NCBI GenBank assembly: GCA_022457155.1
Contig: JAJGOT010000002.1
Span: 1,102,001 to 1,166,000 of the forward strand
Reading direction: 5' to 3'
DNA: 64,000 bases
DNA from: Cladopsammia gracilis
Taxonomy: Eukaryota; Cnidaria; Anthozoa; Scleractinia; Dendrophylliidae
Below, one piece after another: positions 1 through 7,834 of the stretch; within the stretch, counting starts at the first letter, position 1, and the number at the start of each line of letters is the position of its first letter. A program made the position numbers and the translations under genes. The notes beneath the pieces were generated by a model. It worked only from the letters and a program-made list of their open reading frames with translations. It searched no databases and had not been told where the DNA came from.

Positions 1-128
1 AAGTACACACACAGTCATGGAAAAACACAAGGAGGAAAAGAGGAAAGGAAAAACGTTAAAAAACGCAGAAGTCGACATTAATCACACAAGGCTCAAAAGC
101 CTTGGAAGGGTGGAAAAAGTAAGTCAAT

Positions 129-470
129 TCTTTTAAAACGGGGAATCTTTAAAACAAGGAATCTTTAAAACGAAAACCGGGGAAAGGGAACGGGAAACGG
201 TAACGATATATATTTTACAATTTGCTGCCATTGTAACCCTACGTGGCTTGTAATTTTACAGCAATAAGGGAAATAACTATAGAGTATTAGTATTAATCTA
301 CTAACGTTCTATCACAAATGCTGCTATATATTCACTATATATTCTGTTGTAGAAAGTAAGTACAGTGATTGTCTGTGAACAGTATTTGTCGTTACGTTTT
401 GAAGATTCCCCGTTTTAAAGATTTCTTGTTTTAAAGATTCCCTGTTCCCCGTTCCCTATTTTAAAGCTTA
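129..470. repeat. MITE-like inverted-repeat element
   Basis: The left arm (about 129-171) holds two copies of a GGAATCTTTAAAAC-type motif. The right arm (about 395-470) carries its reverse complement, with AGATTCCCCGTTTTAAAG. The middle is AT-rich and has no usable reading frame. The arrangement fits a small non-autonomous DNA transposon or fold-back repeat. The rest of 1-1270 shows only AT-rich sequence and short chance reading frames. Confidence 0.55.
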
Positions 471-1280
471 CAAACCTACATGTGTACATGCGTTTTCTTT
501 AAAGTCTGAAATCTCAGTGTTTCTGCAGATCAGCTACGTTTACACTGTTTTTCTTTACAATGTTTCTCCCAAACACTTTAGATAGTCGGCATCTCAACAA
601 AGCACTCTAAGGTAACCCTCATGTCCACGGCATGACAACAACACACAATGATTTGAATGCAATGAAGATACGTTGACCACTAATGCAATGAAGCTATGTT
701 GGACACTCTAGCTTAACTGCCTTCTCCACGTCAGAATCCCAATGCCGTGCAGTGAGTACGACACACTCTTGATATTCATCTTCTTTTTCTGCGCTAAACA
801 CATTTTCTTCGTATTGGCACTCAACTAATATCTTTTCAATTAAGTCGGTAATAGTTCCAATGTCTGTCTTGAATCGAAACGCTCAAATCTCTTATAAAAT
901 GGTTGTTAAAATGCTTGCTTTGTCATTCAATTCAGAACAACAAAATTTTACTTCTACACAAATAGAACTGTAGAGAGAATTGCAGCAAACAAAAACTTCT
1001 ACATTTGCACAAAATAATATAGTTTTCCAAATCTGCAAAATCACGAGGTCCCTTGAATACTATTGCATAATCAAAGCGCAATGTTTATCACCGTCAATAC
1101 ATTCTACCATGTACCTAAATCTAATAATGGCAATGATTCACTATTCCAAAATAGAACAAAAGGCAAAGTCCATACTGCCTTTTCGTTCACGTGATTGGTA
1201 ACTTAAGATCAAAAGTTCATCAAATGATAACATACCATGAAAACTCAAAAGCCATTCATTTAATAAATTCAACCTACTAG

Positions 1281-1407
1281 TTCGGGGAATCAATTTTGTG
1301 GCTAACGCGTTAGCCAGTTTTTCGGGGGAATAAATTGGATCAATTTTGTGGCTAACGCGTTAGCCAGTTTTTGGGGAAGAAATGAAAATTTTGCCTAACG
1401 CGTTGGG
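1281..1407. repeat. 50-bp tandem repeat built on a perfect 16-bp palindrome
   Basis: Two tandem units with a 50-bp period each contain the self-complementary GGCTAACGCGTTAGCC, at 1300-1315 and 1350-1365. A degraded third core (CCTAACGCGTTGGG) lies at about 1394-1407. It runs straight into another near-palindrome, GGGTGAC...GTCACCC (1405-1427). This lies just outside the left arm of a long inverted repeat and could be a terminal or subterminal protein-binding array, but that is inference. Confidence 0.7.
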
Positions 1408-1892
1408 TGACAAAAAATTTGTCACCCCCTGAAAATTCTGCTCAAATTCGCTTTTTTGTTGAAATCAGATTTTCATTTATGCCCAAAATTAGGGAAACAA
1501 AATTGTCAACGGCAGGGGTTGACAATTTTGGTCAACCTCCGAAAAAATTCAGATTTTATTTGTTTTTTTGGAAGTGCAATATCTCGAATGACGTATTGTC
1601 ATATTGGAACATGGGGGTACCTATTTTTCTGCTGGATCTGGCATAAAACTCGGGGACAAAATTCTGAAAAAATATTTTGTCAACTTGGGAAAAAATTCTG
1701 GAAAATATATTTTTAAGTTATGAAAAAAAAAGTTAAAAAAATATTTTCCTGAAAAATCTGAGGATTGACAAAATCCATCCATTGACAAATTTTCCGCTGA
1801 AATCTGGGGAAAAATATTCCGCTGAAATCTGGGGAAATACCATCCTCGTAAAATGATCCAGTGATTTTTTTCTCCCAACAGATCGACTAAGT
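1405..1892. repeat. Arm of a long inverted repeat plus a displaced integrase fragment
   Basis: About 1405-1840 is the reverse complement, with divergence, of about 13990-14437, and resembles the left arm of the 13.2-14.4 kb repeat. Inside it, the motif GAAATCTGGGGAAA occurs twice in tandem (1797-1845). At 1848-1892 about 45 bp nearly repeat integrase coding sequence found at 2094-2138, so a piece of the integrase gene was copied next to its own 3' end. No intact gene lies here. Confidence 0.6.
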
Positions 1893-1938
1893 GGTATGAA
1901 TATGAATGACAAACATTCATATTCTAACGCCAGGTTTT

Positions 1939-3172
1939 TTAGCCAAGCTTTTCCACATCGCTCAATGGAACCCAAGAATTAAATTTGTCAGAATAACTTT
2001 TCCATTTTACAAGCGCGAGTTTTCGCTTATTATCGCGGCGAATAACCTTTTCAATTCGAAACACATCTTGCGTTGTTCTTTGAAGTTCCGCCTCGTAAAA
2101 TGATCCAGTGATTGATTCTCCCAACAGATCGACTAATTTATACGTTACAGGGTTTGTGTTTAATATTTCGTCAATCACAAATATCTCTTCCGACCAGTTC
2201 GGGGTGAAACCTTTGTCAAATAATTGCCGTTTAAACTTTGAAATTCGGACTCTGTCGCCAACCCTGAATTTTGCCGGGTTGCGTTTAGCATAAATCATGT
2301 CGCCGAAAAGATTAGCGAAAACCTTTTTCTCATTTTCCTGTTTGCTCGCCTCTGCGGGAGTCATCCGAATGCTCGAATGAAAACGATGATTATATTGCTC
2401 CACTAATTTGTCAAGTTTGTCCCAGTATATTGTATTGTTGTTAGCAGAAAACATTTTAAAGAGTTTCTCCTTGAAAGACCTATTCCAGCGCTCAACAACA
2501 GATGCCTTTTCTTCATTTTCTGTTGTATACAGCTGTTTCGAGAAAGGTTGTCGGAAAAAAGCGTAAAAGTGCACACGACAATCCAGAAAGGTATTGTGGG
2601 TAGTCATCCACGCTATATCCTAAAAACTCATTTATCCTAATGGCCCGCCATCTAAGATCAGCCCTATACGGACGAGGCATCGCGGGTTTCATGTATTTAT
2701 TTGACTTATTAAAATTCATTGATCATCCCATATTATTTTTCGGGATTGTCGCGTGCTCTTTTGCGCTTTTTTTTCCGATAACCTTTCTCGAAACAGCTGT
2801 ACAATTTTACCCCATTCTTATCAAGCAGATTTTTCATTGTTGCGTTGAAAAATTCAGACCCCTTGTCAGTCCAAAGCATTTTCGGTTTTCGCTTCGTTTT
2901 AAATATGCCTTTAAAAGCATCAGCCACTGTTTGACCTCGCTTGTCTTTCAGGGGACGAATCCAACCGAATTTTGAGAAAACATCGATCACCATCAGGAGA
3001 TATCTGATCCCTTTATTCCACCTCGAAAATTTCCCCATCTCGACCAGATCAGCCGCCCAGATGTTGTCAATCCCATACGCAATGACTTTTCGTTTTGGGA
3101 AGCGTCTCCTTATTGGCCGGTGTAATTCGTTTGCCAGATTTTGAGCCCAGCCTTCACTCAAAATCTTTTCCC
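1939..3172 (-). pseudogene. Copy 1 retroviral-type integrase with chromodomain, interrupted by a MITE
   Basis: This is a Polinton/Maverick integrase that would insert element DNA into host chromosomes. Two reading frames (2733-3161 and 1939-2607) carry the rve catalytic core: the first Asp in WAADLVEM, the second in WTDKGSEF, and Glu in SVVERWNRS. A C-terminal chromodomain-like segment (FRIEKV... to ...SWVPL) follows. A 270-bp MITE (2530-2799) splits the core between the second Asp and the Glu. No N-terminal zinc domain is visible. The frame has no ATG of its own and overlaps the end of the PLA2 gene in the -1 frame, so it may be made by ribosomal frameshifting (see 3173-3179). The equivalent gene in copy 2 is uninterrupted. 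Confidence 0.88.
2530..2799. mobile_element. 270-bp MITE inside the integrase gene, TA target duplication
   Basis: The ends are inverted repeats of about 55 bp. The left begins CAGCTGTTTCGAGAAAGG and the right ends with its reverse complement CCTTTCTCGAAACAGCTG. TA dinucleotides flank both sides (2528-2529 and 2800-2801). Comparison with the uninterrupted copy 2 integrase places a single insertion exactly at a TA. The TA duplication and lack of coding capacity suggest a Tc1/mariner-type MITE. Confidence 0.88.
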
Positions 3173-3955
3173 GTTTTTTGGGGCACCCAAACCTAGTTTC
3201 TGTTTTGCATCAATCACGTTTCTCGCCAAAGCATGCCCCCATTGTCTTTCTTTCCAGAGAATCGCATCCAAAGCGGCAACCATTTTCCTGTCTGCTTTGT
3301 GTTTGCATTTGCGTGGATATGATTGTTTTGCGCAGACTGAATAGTCAACATCGTGTTGCATAGCAACTGCGTCTGTTTTTCCTGTGGGTTGCTGCATAAT
3401 TTCGAGGATTTCTCCAGTGTTTTCATCGAATGGGACTTGCTTATCCAATGGGTTATAAGGGCCTGTATAATTATGCCCTGGGAGGGTGAAACCTTTCTTT
3501 GGTCTTGGCAGTTTCCCAATCAGGGAATGAACATCTAAAGCACCACCATCCAAATCTGCTCGATCTGTCTTATATTTTCTGTTTGGTCTAATCGCCGTGG
3601 ACAGCTCATTCAGCATATCGGAAGAGGTTTTGGCAAGAAATGGTTTCATCTTGTCCAACGCAAAATCCAATGCTTTTTTCTGAGTGTTTTTGTTTCGCAA
3701 TAATTCACTGGCTCCATAACGACCCATTTCAACTGTCTTTTTTCCCAACCAAGGTAGCGCATGCGCGACACCGGTCAGCGCAAGTTCACCAAAGCCCTCA
3801 CCTTGTGAGGGCCGACTCAGTTTCCCGTCACCGCTCCGCGGCTCGCTCCGCTCGCTTTCACAAATCTTGTTTTTTTGATTCCGCAGGAAGCGCAATGGCA
3901 AAACCACATCTTTCTTCCATTTTTTGCGGTCTGGAATCCAGTTGGTTTCACGCAT
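3158..3955 (-). CDS. Copy 1 PLA2-domain (parvovirus VP1u-like) minor virion protein
   Basis: The C-terminal half carries a secreted-type phospholipase A2 signature: a calcium-loop-like YTGPYNPL (residues about 163-170) and the catalytic pair in QHDVDYSVC (His201-Asp202). In parvoviruses such a domain helps particles leave endosomes; a similar role here is inference. The part upstream of residue about 30 overlaps the zinc-ribbon frame and is probably not real protein. The N-terminal linker includes a GC-rich insertion (3831-3860) absent from copy 2. The gene follows the protease and zinc ribbon in the same direction and overlaps the integrase frame at its 3' end. The true start is uncertain. 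Confidence 0.75.
   Translation of the reverse strand: MRETNWIPDRKKWKKDVVLPLRFLRNQKNKICESERSEPRSGDGKLSRPSQGEGFGELALTGVAHALPWLGKKTVEMGRYGASELLRNKNTQKKALDFALDKMKPFLAKTSSDMLNELSTAIRPNRKYKTDRADLDGGALDVHSLIGKLPRPKKGFTLPGHNYTGPYNPLDKQVPFDENTGEILEIMQQPTGKTDAVAMQHDVDYSVCAKQSYPRKCKHKADRKMVAALDAILWKERQWGHALARNVIDAKQKLGLGAPKNGKRF
3173..3179 (-). promoter_or_regulatory. Putative -1 ribosomal frameshift heptamer A_AAA_AAC
   Basis: In the PLA2 reading frame the minus strand reads ..CCA AAA AAC GG.., a canonical X_XXY_YYZ slippery heptamer placed in the correct zero frame. It lies 12 nt before the PLA2 stop codon (3158-3160). Slipping by -1 enters the integrase frame, which lacks an ATG. The same heptamer, in the same phase and at the same protein position, is present in copy 2 (27035-27041). 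A downstream stimulatory structure was not evaluated. Confidence 0.65.
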
Positions 3956-3993
3956 TCAGTTTGCTTTCTTTCTTTCACGCAATATGATTTCAT
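3817..3993 (-). CDS. Copy 1 small zinc-ribbon protein
   Basis: A short protein starting MKSYCVKE with a later CHCASCGIKK segment, giving a Cys-Cys...Cys-Cys metal-binding layout and a basic KKTRFVK tail. Similar modules occur in Polinton-type elements, often next to or fused with the PLA2 protein. It starts a few bases after the protease stop. The PLA2 frame follows in -1 here but in +1 in copy 2, so the two are either separate genes or a fusion broken differently in each copy. I chose the ATG at 3993 because the same start is present in copy 2. Confidence 0.6.
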   Translation of the reverse strand: MKSYCVKERKQTECVKPTGFQTAKNGRKMWFCHCASCGIKKTRFVKASGASRGAVTGN

Positions 3994-3995
3994 TT

Positions 3996-4487
3996 TCAAT
4001 CGAAATATTCTTTTATGAATTTTTCATTTTGCGTTGTATCAGTCAGACTGAGAGGTTTGAGAATATCATAGAAATCTTTCCCCTGCGACCATTGATGGAG
4101 GAAAAACAAGCAATAATACCCGCAAAGGACACTATTGATGTTTTGATACTGGCTGCTGTTCCAAATCACCGGTTTGGAACTTTTGAATTCCTGGGGAAAT
4201 CCCATTCCAAAAGAGTCGAAATACCACGTGAATTTCTGTCCAGGGGCACAGCACACCCAGTGAGTTCCTGCATTTTCAAGCGAATCAAGATTGATAATGC
4301 AGGGGCTGTGTTCTCGGGGCCTCACTTCATCCCTGGCGAAAATCCCTTTGAAATTGGGAATTTTCAGAAAATCAATCCACTTCATGAGATCAACGTTGGT
4401 CAGGGGTTTGTTCACGAATTTGGGTTTTGCTGCACTCACAAAATCGCCCCGAGAACTGGGATGTTGTTGAATGGACTTTTCGATCAC
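3996..4487 (-). CDS. Copy 1 adenain-like cysteine protease
   Basis: This is a Ulp1/adenovirus-protease type enzyme that would mature virion proteins. The expected catalytic residues are in order: His76 in GTHWVCC, Asp91 in WYFDSFG, a Gln in the QYQNINS stretch and Cys122 in SVLCGYYC. The length (about 160 residues) suits the family. There is no ATG near the 5' end; the frame stays open upstream into the end of the pVI-like gene. In copy 2 the two frames are continuous, so the protease may originally have been made as a pVI-like-protease fusion. The next gene (zinc ribbon) starts right after its stop. Confidence 0.85.
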   Translation of the reverse strand: MIEKSIQQHPSSRGDFVSAAKPKFVNKPLTNVDLMKWIDFLKIPNFKGIFARDEVRPREHSPCIINLDSLENAGTHWVCCAPGQKFTWYFDSFGMGFPQEFKSSKPVIWNSSQYQNINSVLCGYYCLFFLHQWSQGKDFYDILKPLSLTDTTQNEKFIKEYFD

Positions 4488-4576
4488 AGCAGAAGTCCCG
4501 CTCCTTTTTTTGATTTTTTTCCCACCCCAATATTTCGTTCCCAGGTTCCGACGAATGGGGGAGGTGGTGTCAAAGC

Positions 4577-5281
4577 TCAGTGAAGCGAAGGAGCTCCCAA
4601 TCTTGGAGCGCCTTTTCCTTTTGGGCGTCCAACTGTTGGCACTCCTTTTCCTTTCGGGCGTCCAACTCTTGGAGCGCCTTTCCCAAACAAATTTTTCACC
4701 ATGTCCAACGCCAGTGGAATTCCGATGGATGCTAGCACAGTTCCCAACAATCCACCAGACTGTTTTGCTGATGTTTTCACCACCAACTGTCCTCCTGATT
4801 TCAGGGCAGTCAAAATGTCCTGTTTCTGTTTATTTGTCAACAGATGTTTATTGTCAATCAGTTTTTGAATTTTATCTTGGGGAATGAGAAATCCGCCCGT
4901 TTGCCCGCTCCCGCTTATCTTTTTCACAACTTGACTCGCTCCTTCAGTCGCCAAACCAGCCAATGCTGACAGCCCAAGTGTCTTTGCCAGGGCGGGTGCC
5001 AGGGAACGAGCCAGGGGAACAATAGCAGAGAAAAGACTTCCACCCTGCCGCATCACTTTTCGGATTTGCGTTTTCGATATCTTTATTTCAACTCCCTTTC
5101 CCAAAGCTGCAGCTTTGCCGATTCGTCTTATTTGATTTGCCGTGAGCATCAGTTCATCACTTCCGCTTGTTTGATTTGCACCCAATCTCAGGGTGATAGG
5201 GCTTTTTGTTTGGAATGCTCTTCCAAGCTTGCTTTTTTGCCCTTCCGACAGATTTACTTTATATGGGTGATATGTTGTCAT
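4577..5281 (-). CDS. Copy 1 pVI-like minor capsid protein
   Basis: A 234-residue basic protein beginning MTTYHPYKVNLSEGQK. The central part is alanine/leucine-rich and amphipathic (SLAPALAKTLGLSALAG). A GGFLIPQDKIQ motif follows, then a hydrophobic stretch near LASIGIPLALDMVKN and a tail of GRPKGKG repeats. Such proteins sit between capsid protein and protease genes in Polinton-type elements and resemble adenovirus protein VI, which disrupts membranes and binds hexon; the function here is inference. The start is supported by an AT-rich leader and by the same start in copy 2 (28976). Confidence 0.7.
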   Translation of the reverse strand: MTTYHPYKVNLSEGQKSKLGRAFQTKSPITLRLGANQTSGSDELMLTANQIRRIGKAAALGKGVEIKISKTQIRKVMRQGGSLFSAIVPLARSLAPALAKTLGLSALAGLATEGASQVVKKISGSGQTGGFLIPQDKIQKLIDNKHLLTNKQKQDILTALKSGGQLVVKTSAKQSGGLLGTVLASIGIPLALDMVKNLFGKGAPRVGRPKGKGVPTVGRPKGKGAPRLGAPSLH

Positions 5282-5367
5282 TTTGAATGACAACATATGT
5301 TTTCAGATCACAGCCGCTGCGCGCGCTCGCTCGCTTCGCTCGGCTCACTTCGTTCGCTGCGCTCACT

Positions 5368-6654
5368 TCACACGATAACCAGCTCATTTCCAATCTTATC
5401 AATTTTCACCAGTTCTTCATAGAGAACTATCGCATGTACATTGAAGTTTGCAGCTGCATCTGCGTTCAATCGATATCTGAATATCAACTGCTTGGGATCT
5501 CTTGTTGGTTTTTCAGTTTGATAAGTCAGATCGAAATAGATCAACGGGAAAAGAGAATTGAAATTGGCCAGATTCAACTGCGTTCCAGTGTTAAAATCAT
5601 TTTTCCTCATTGCATAAGCCATGACATCCTGGAAAATCTTCACTTTTGATTCACTGTCGTACTCTGTTTCCGGGTAGAAAACTCCGTTTCCATATTCCAA
5701 TCGACAGTTCAACAGCGAAGCGGCGTTATCTGCCGCATTCAGCTTGAAAGTGTCCATCAGATAAGGATTCTCTTCTGCCTGGACATCATTGGGTGGAGCG
5801 GTTCTTTTCAGCCAGACAAAAATATGCCTCACATTGTCAATGCTCGGTGAGATCTGGAAGAATCCTGATGATGTTGCGGGAGCTGATTGCTGATACATTT
5901 CCCTCAGATATTTCCATTGCGTTTCTTTCAGGAATGAGCTGACAAATTTGTCATACAGAGAATCTTTGGGAGTCAATCTTGGCACCCAAAGCAAAAACCG
6001 GTTCACAACAACTCTTCCATCATCAGCAGCAGCAGCCTTATGAATGAGTTCCCCATCATCATTAAGCTCAATTTCGAATTGTAGCTGCATGGGCACAAGC
6101 ATCTTATCTTCCAACTCTTCGAAAAAGGAAAAACGATTCAGGGGAATGATCGTGTTAATGTTCTTTGCACCGCCATTTCCATCGTTTTGAACTGCTTGAG
6201 ATTGCACCCGGCGAGCTTCAAATCCAAGATTCATATTAGCGGTTGTTGCATCAGTATCCAAATACCAGAAACTGTTCTTAGCGACTGATCTGCTGAAGTC
6301 ATCGGAGTATTCTAACAAATTCTTTGCCAAACAGACTTTATGCAGATTATCAGTATCATAAACAATCTTTCCTGCAGATTTAATCTTCACGTGCTTAATC
6401 AGGGAATGAGCGCCATTGATCACTGTGATCCTGTCAGCTGCTGCATAGCCAGCACCATCCGCCAGTTTTTGAAGTTGAAACTGCACCTCTAAATACGCAT
6501 TATACCAATCATAGAATGCAGATCGGTCATTAATTGTGAATTTATAACCACCTTTGTGTTGAGGTTGCCCATTAGCTGGAGCTCTGATTGTGTCATCCAG
6601 CTGGAAGCGCACCAATTCATTTCTTTGAAGATATTCACTCGATCGAAAAGCCAT
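5368..6654 (-). CDS. Copy 1 major capsid protein (double jelly-roll type)
   Basis: A 428-residue uninterrupted protein beginning MAFRSSEYLQRNELVRFQL and ending IDKIGNELVIV. Its place between the pVI-like gene and the penton/core genes, its length and its beta-rich, Asn/Phe-rich sequence fit the double jelly-roll capsid proteins of Polinton-like viruses. The fold is inferred; no structure could be modelled. The start codon is preceded by GATATAAA. Copy 2 carries a related but broken gene (29005-37301) with long shared blocks such as NDFNTGTQLNLANFNSL. GC-rich sequence 5321-5366 separates it from the next gene. Confidence 0.75.
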   Translation of the reverse strand: MAFRSSEYLQRNELVRFQLDDTIRAPANGQPQHKGGYKFTINDRSAFYDWYNAYLEVQFQLQKLADGAGYAAADRITVINGAHSLIKHVKIKSAGKIVYDTDNLHKVCLAKNLLEYSDDFSRSVAKNSFWYLDTDATTANMNLGFEARRVQSQAVQNDGNGGAKNINTIIPLNRFSFFEELEDKMLVPMQLQFEIELNDDGELIHKAAAADDGRVVVNRFLLWVPRLTPKDSLYDKFVSSFLKETQWKYLREMYQQSAPATSSGFFQISPSIDNVRHIFVWLKRTAPPNDVQAEENPYLMDTFKLNAADNAASLLNCRLEYGNGVFYPETEYDSESKVKIFQDVMAYAMRKNDFNTGTQLNLANFNSLFPLIYFDLTYQTEKPTRDPKQLIFRYRLNADAAANFNVHAIVLYEELVKIDKIGNELVIV

Positions 6655-6655
6655 T

Positions 6656-7060
6656 TTATATCATTTTATTTCTTTTTCGCTTCGCTCCCTGCCCAGAGAT
6701 CAGCCTGTTCAATATAGCATCAGAACTTTCTCCGGAGGTTGACGCAGGGGTTGATTGTGGTCGAGCTGGTTGTTTTTTACCTGGCGGTTTTTTGCTCCCA
6801 ATTCTCATATTTCCCAGTTTTTTCATGATCAAATCACCAGATTTTTCAACTGCTTTTTTGCCGAGTTTTTCTCCAGCGTGAGAAATTCCTGATTCCAATG
6901 CTTTTTTCGCGATGGGTTTTGCGAATTTATTGAAGACGACTGATGCGACCTTCCTCATTGGTTTGAAAATATTGTCCACAATCAAACCTGTTCCTTTGTG
7001 TCGGAAGACAAACCGCCCCAGCTGGGGGTGATAATAACGAGAGAATTCATAAGGTTTCAT
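6656..7060 (-). CDS. Copy 1 small basic core-like virion protein
   Basis: A 134-residue protein beginning MKPYEFSRYYHPQLGRF, lysine-rich in the middle (FAKPIAKKALESG), with a Ser/Pro-rich linker and a basic GAKRKRNK tail. Small basic proteins in this position in Polintons are compared with adenovirus core or minor capsid proteins. Its start overlaps the penton stop by ATGA (7057-7060), suggesting coupled expression, and the capsid gene follows after one base. Copy 2 has an intact counterpart (37319-37720). Confidence 0.6.
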   Translation of the reverse strand: MKPYEFSRYYHPQLGRFVFRHKGTGLIVDNIFKPMRKVASVVFNKFAKPIAKKALESGISHAGEKLGKKAVEKSGDLIMKKLGNMRIGSKKPPGKKQPARPQSTPASTSGESSDAILNRLISGQGAKRKRNKMI

Positions 7061-7833
7061 TTTATTTGCTTTTTCAAGATCAGAGAGAAAGCCGTATCAG
7101 CCCCATTCAAATCCACAATCCGTCTTTTGCCGTCAGTGATATAGATTCGAATGGAGCTTATTGTGTTTTTATTCACAGGGCTGAATGTGATTCTCATGGG
7201 TTCCAAAGTGAAACTATAGGAGGCCTGCAGAACAGATGTGGAAAAGGAGAAGATGATATCACTCTCTTCCCCATCCAAAAGGGAATCACTTGTGAGATCG
7301 CAATGCACGTTCAACATATCAGTATCTTGACTAAGGTTTGGAACTCTGGGGCCAATGTTGACTTTGTCTTTCAGAATCTTTTTATCGAAACCAACGAGAT
7401 CGCCGAAGTTGGATTTGGTGAAATCCAGTTGATAATTTTCTTCCAGTGTGATTGTTACTCTGAAGGTTGTGAGAGAGAAAGCAAGATTAATTGGGAATTT
7501 TTCATTCTTTCCTGGGGTGGATCCTGCGAGGGGGCCTGTTGCTTTTCGAATTGCCGCATTTATTGTGGAATAATCCCAAACCCCAGCAGGAAAGGTGATA
7601 TCGGAAAATGTTTTCCCACCATCAGAGCTGAATCTGATCAGCTGATTTTTCAATGCCGCATTGATGTTATACCACGTAAAACTCATATTGATAATTCTGT
7701 TCAATCCAACAACATATTGGGAATTTGAATCCAAAACAATGGGCCGATTGAATTTTGTTGTGAAATTTTCTGGTTTGTTTCCCCCAGTCTTGACGGAAAA
7801 GGATGACAGGACAATTTCTCTTTCGATTTCCAT
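7057..7833 (-). CDS. Copy 1 penton-like minor capsid protein
   Basis: A 258-residue protein from the ATG at 7833 (MEIEREIVLSS). The ORF stays open to 7869, but the ATG at 7833 is preceded by the recurring CATAAA leader and is shared with copy 2. Blocks such as YVVGLNRIINMSFTWYN and the C-terminal DLNGADTAFSLILKK match the penton (single jelly-roll) position and style of Polinton-like viruses. It would fill capsid vertices and anchor the fibre. It starts 2 bases after the PPxY gene stop and ends in an ATGA overlap with the core-protein gene, an operon-like packing. Confidence 0.72.
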   Translation of the reverse strand: MEIEREIVLSSFSVKTGGNKPENFTTKFNRPIVLDSNSQYVVGLNRIINMSFTWYNINAALKNQLIRFSSDGGKTFSDITFPAGVWDYSTINAAIRKATGPLAGSTPGKNEKFPINLAFSLTTFRVTITLEENYQLDFTKSNFGDLVGFDKKILKDKVNIGPRVPNLSQDTDMLNVHCDLTSDSLLDGEESDIIFSFSTSVLQASYSFTLEPMRITFSPVNKNTISSIRIYITDGKRRIVDLNGADTAFSLILKKQIK

Positions 7834-7834
7834 T

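Noticed and set aside
3817..3955. Programmed frameshift between the zinc ribbon and PLA2 frames
   Set aside because: The shift is -1 in copy 1 and +1 in copy 2 and no slippery site is shared, so separate genes or indels are more likely.
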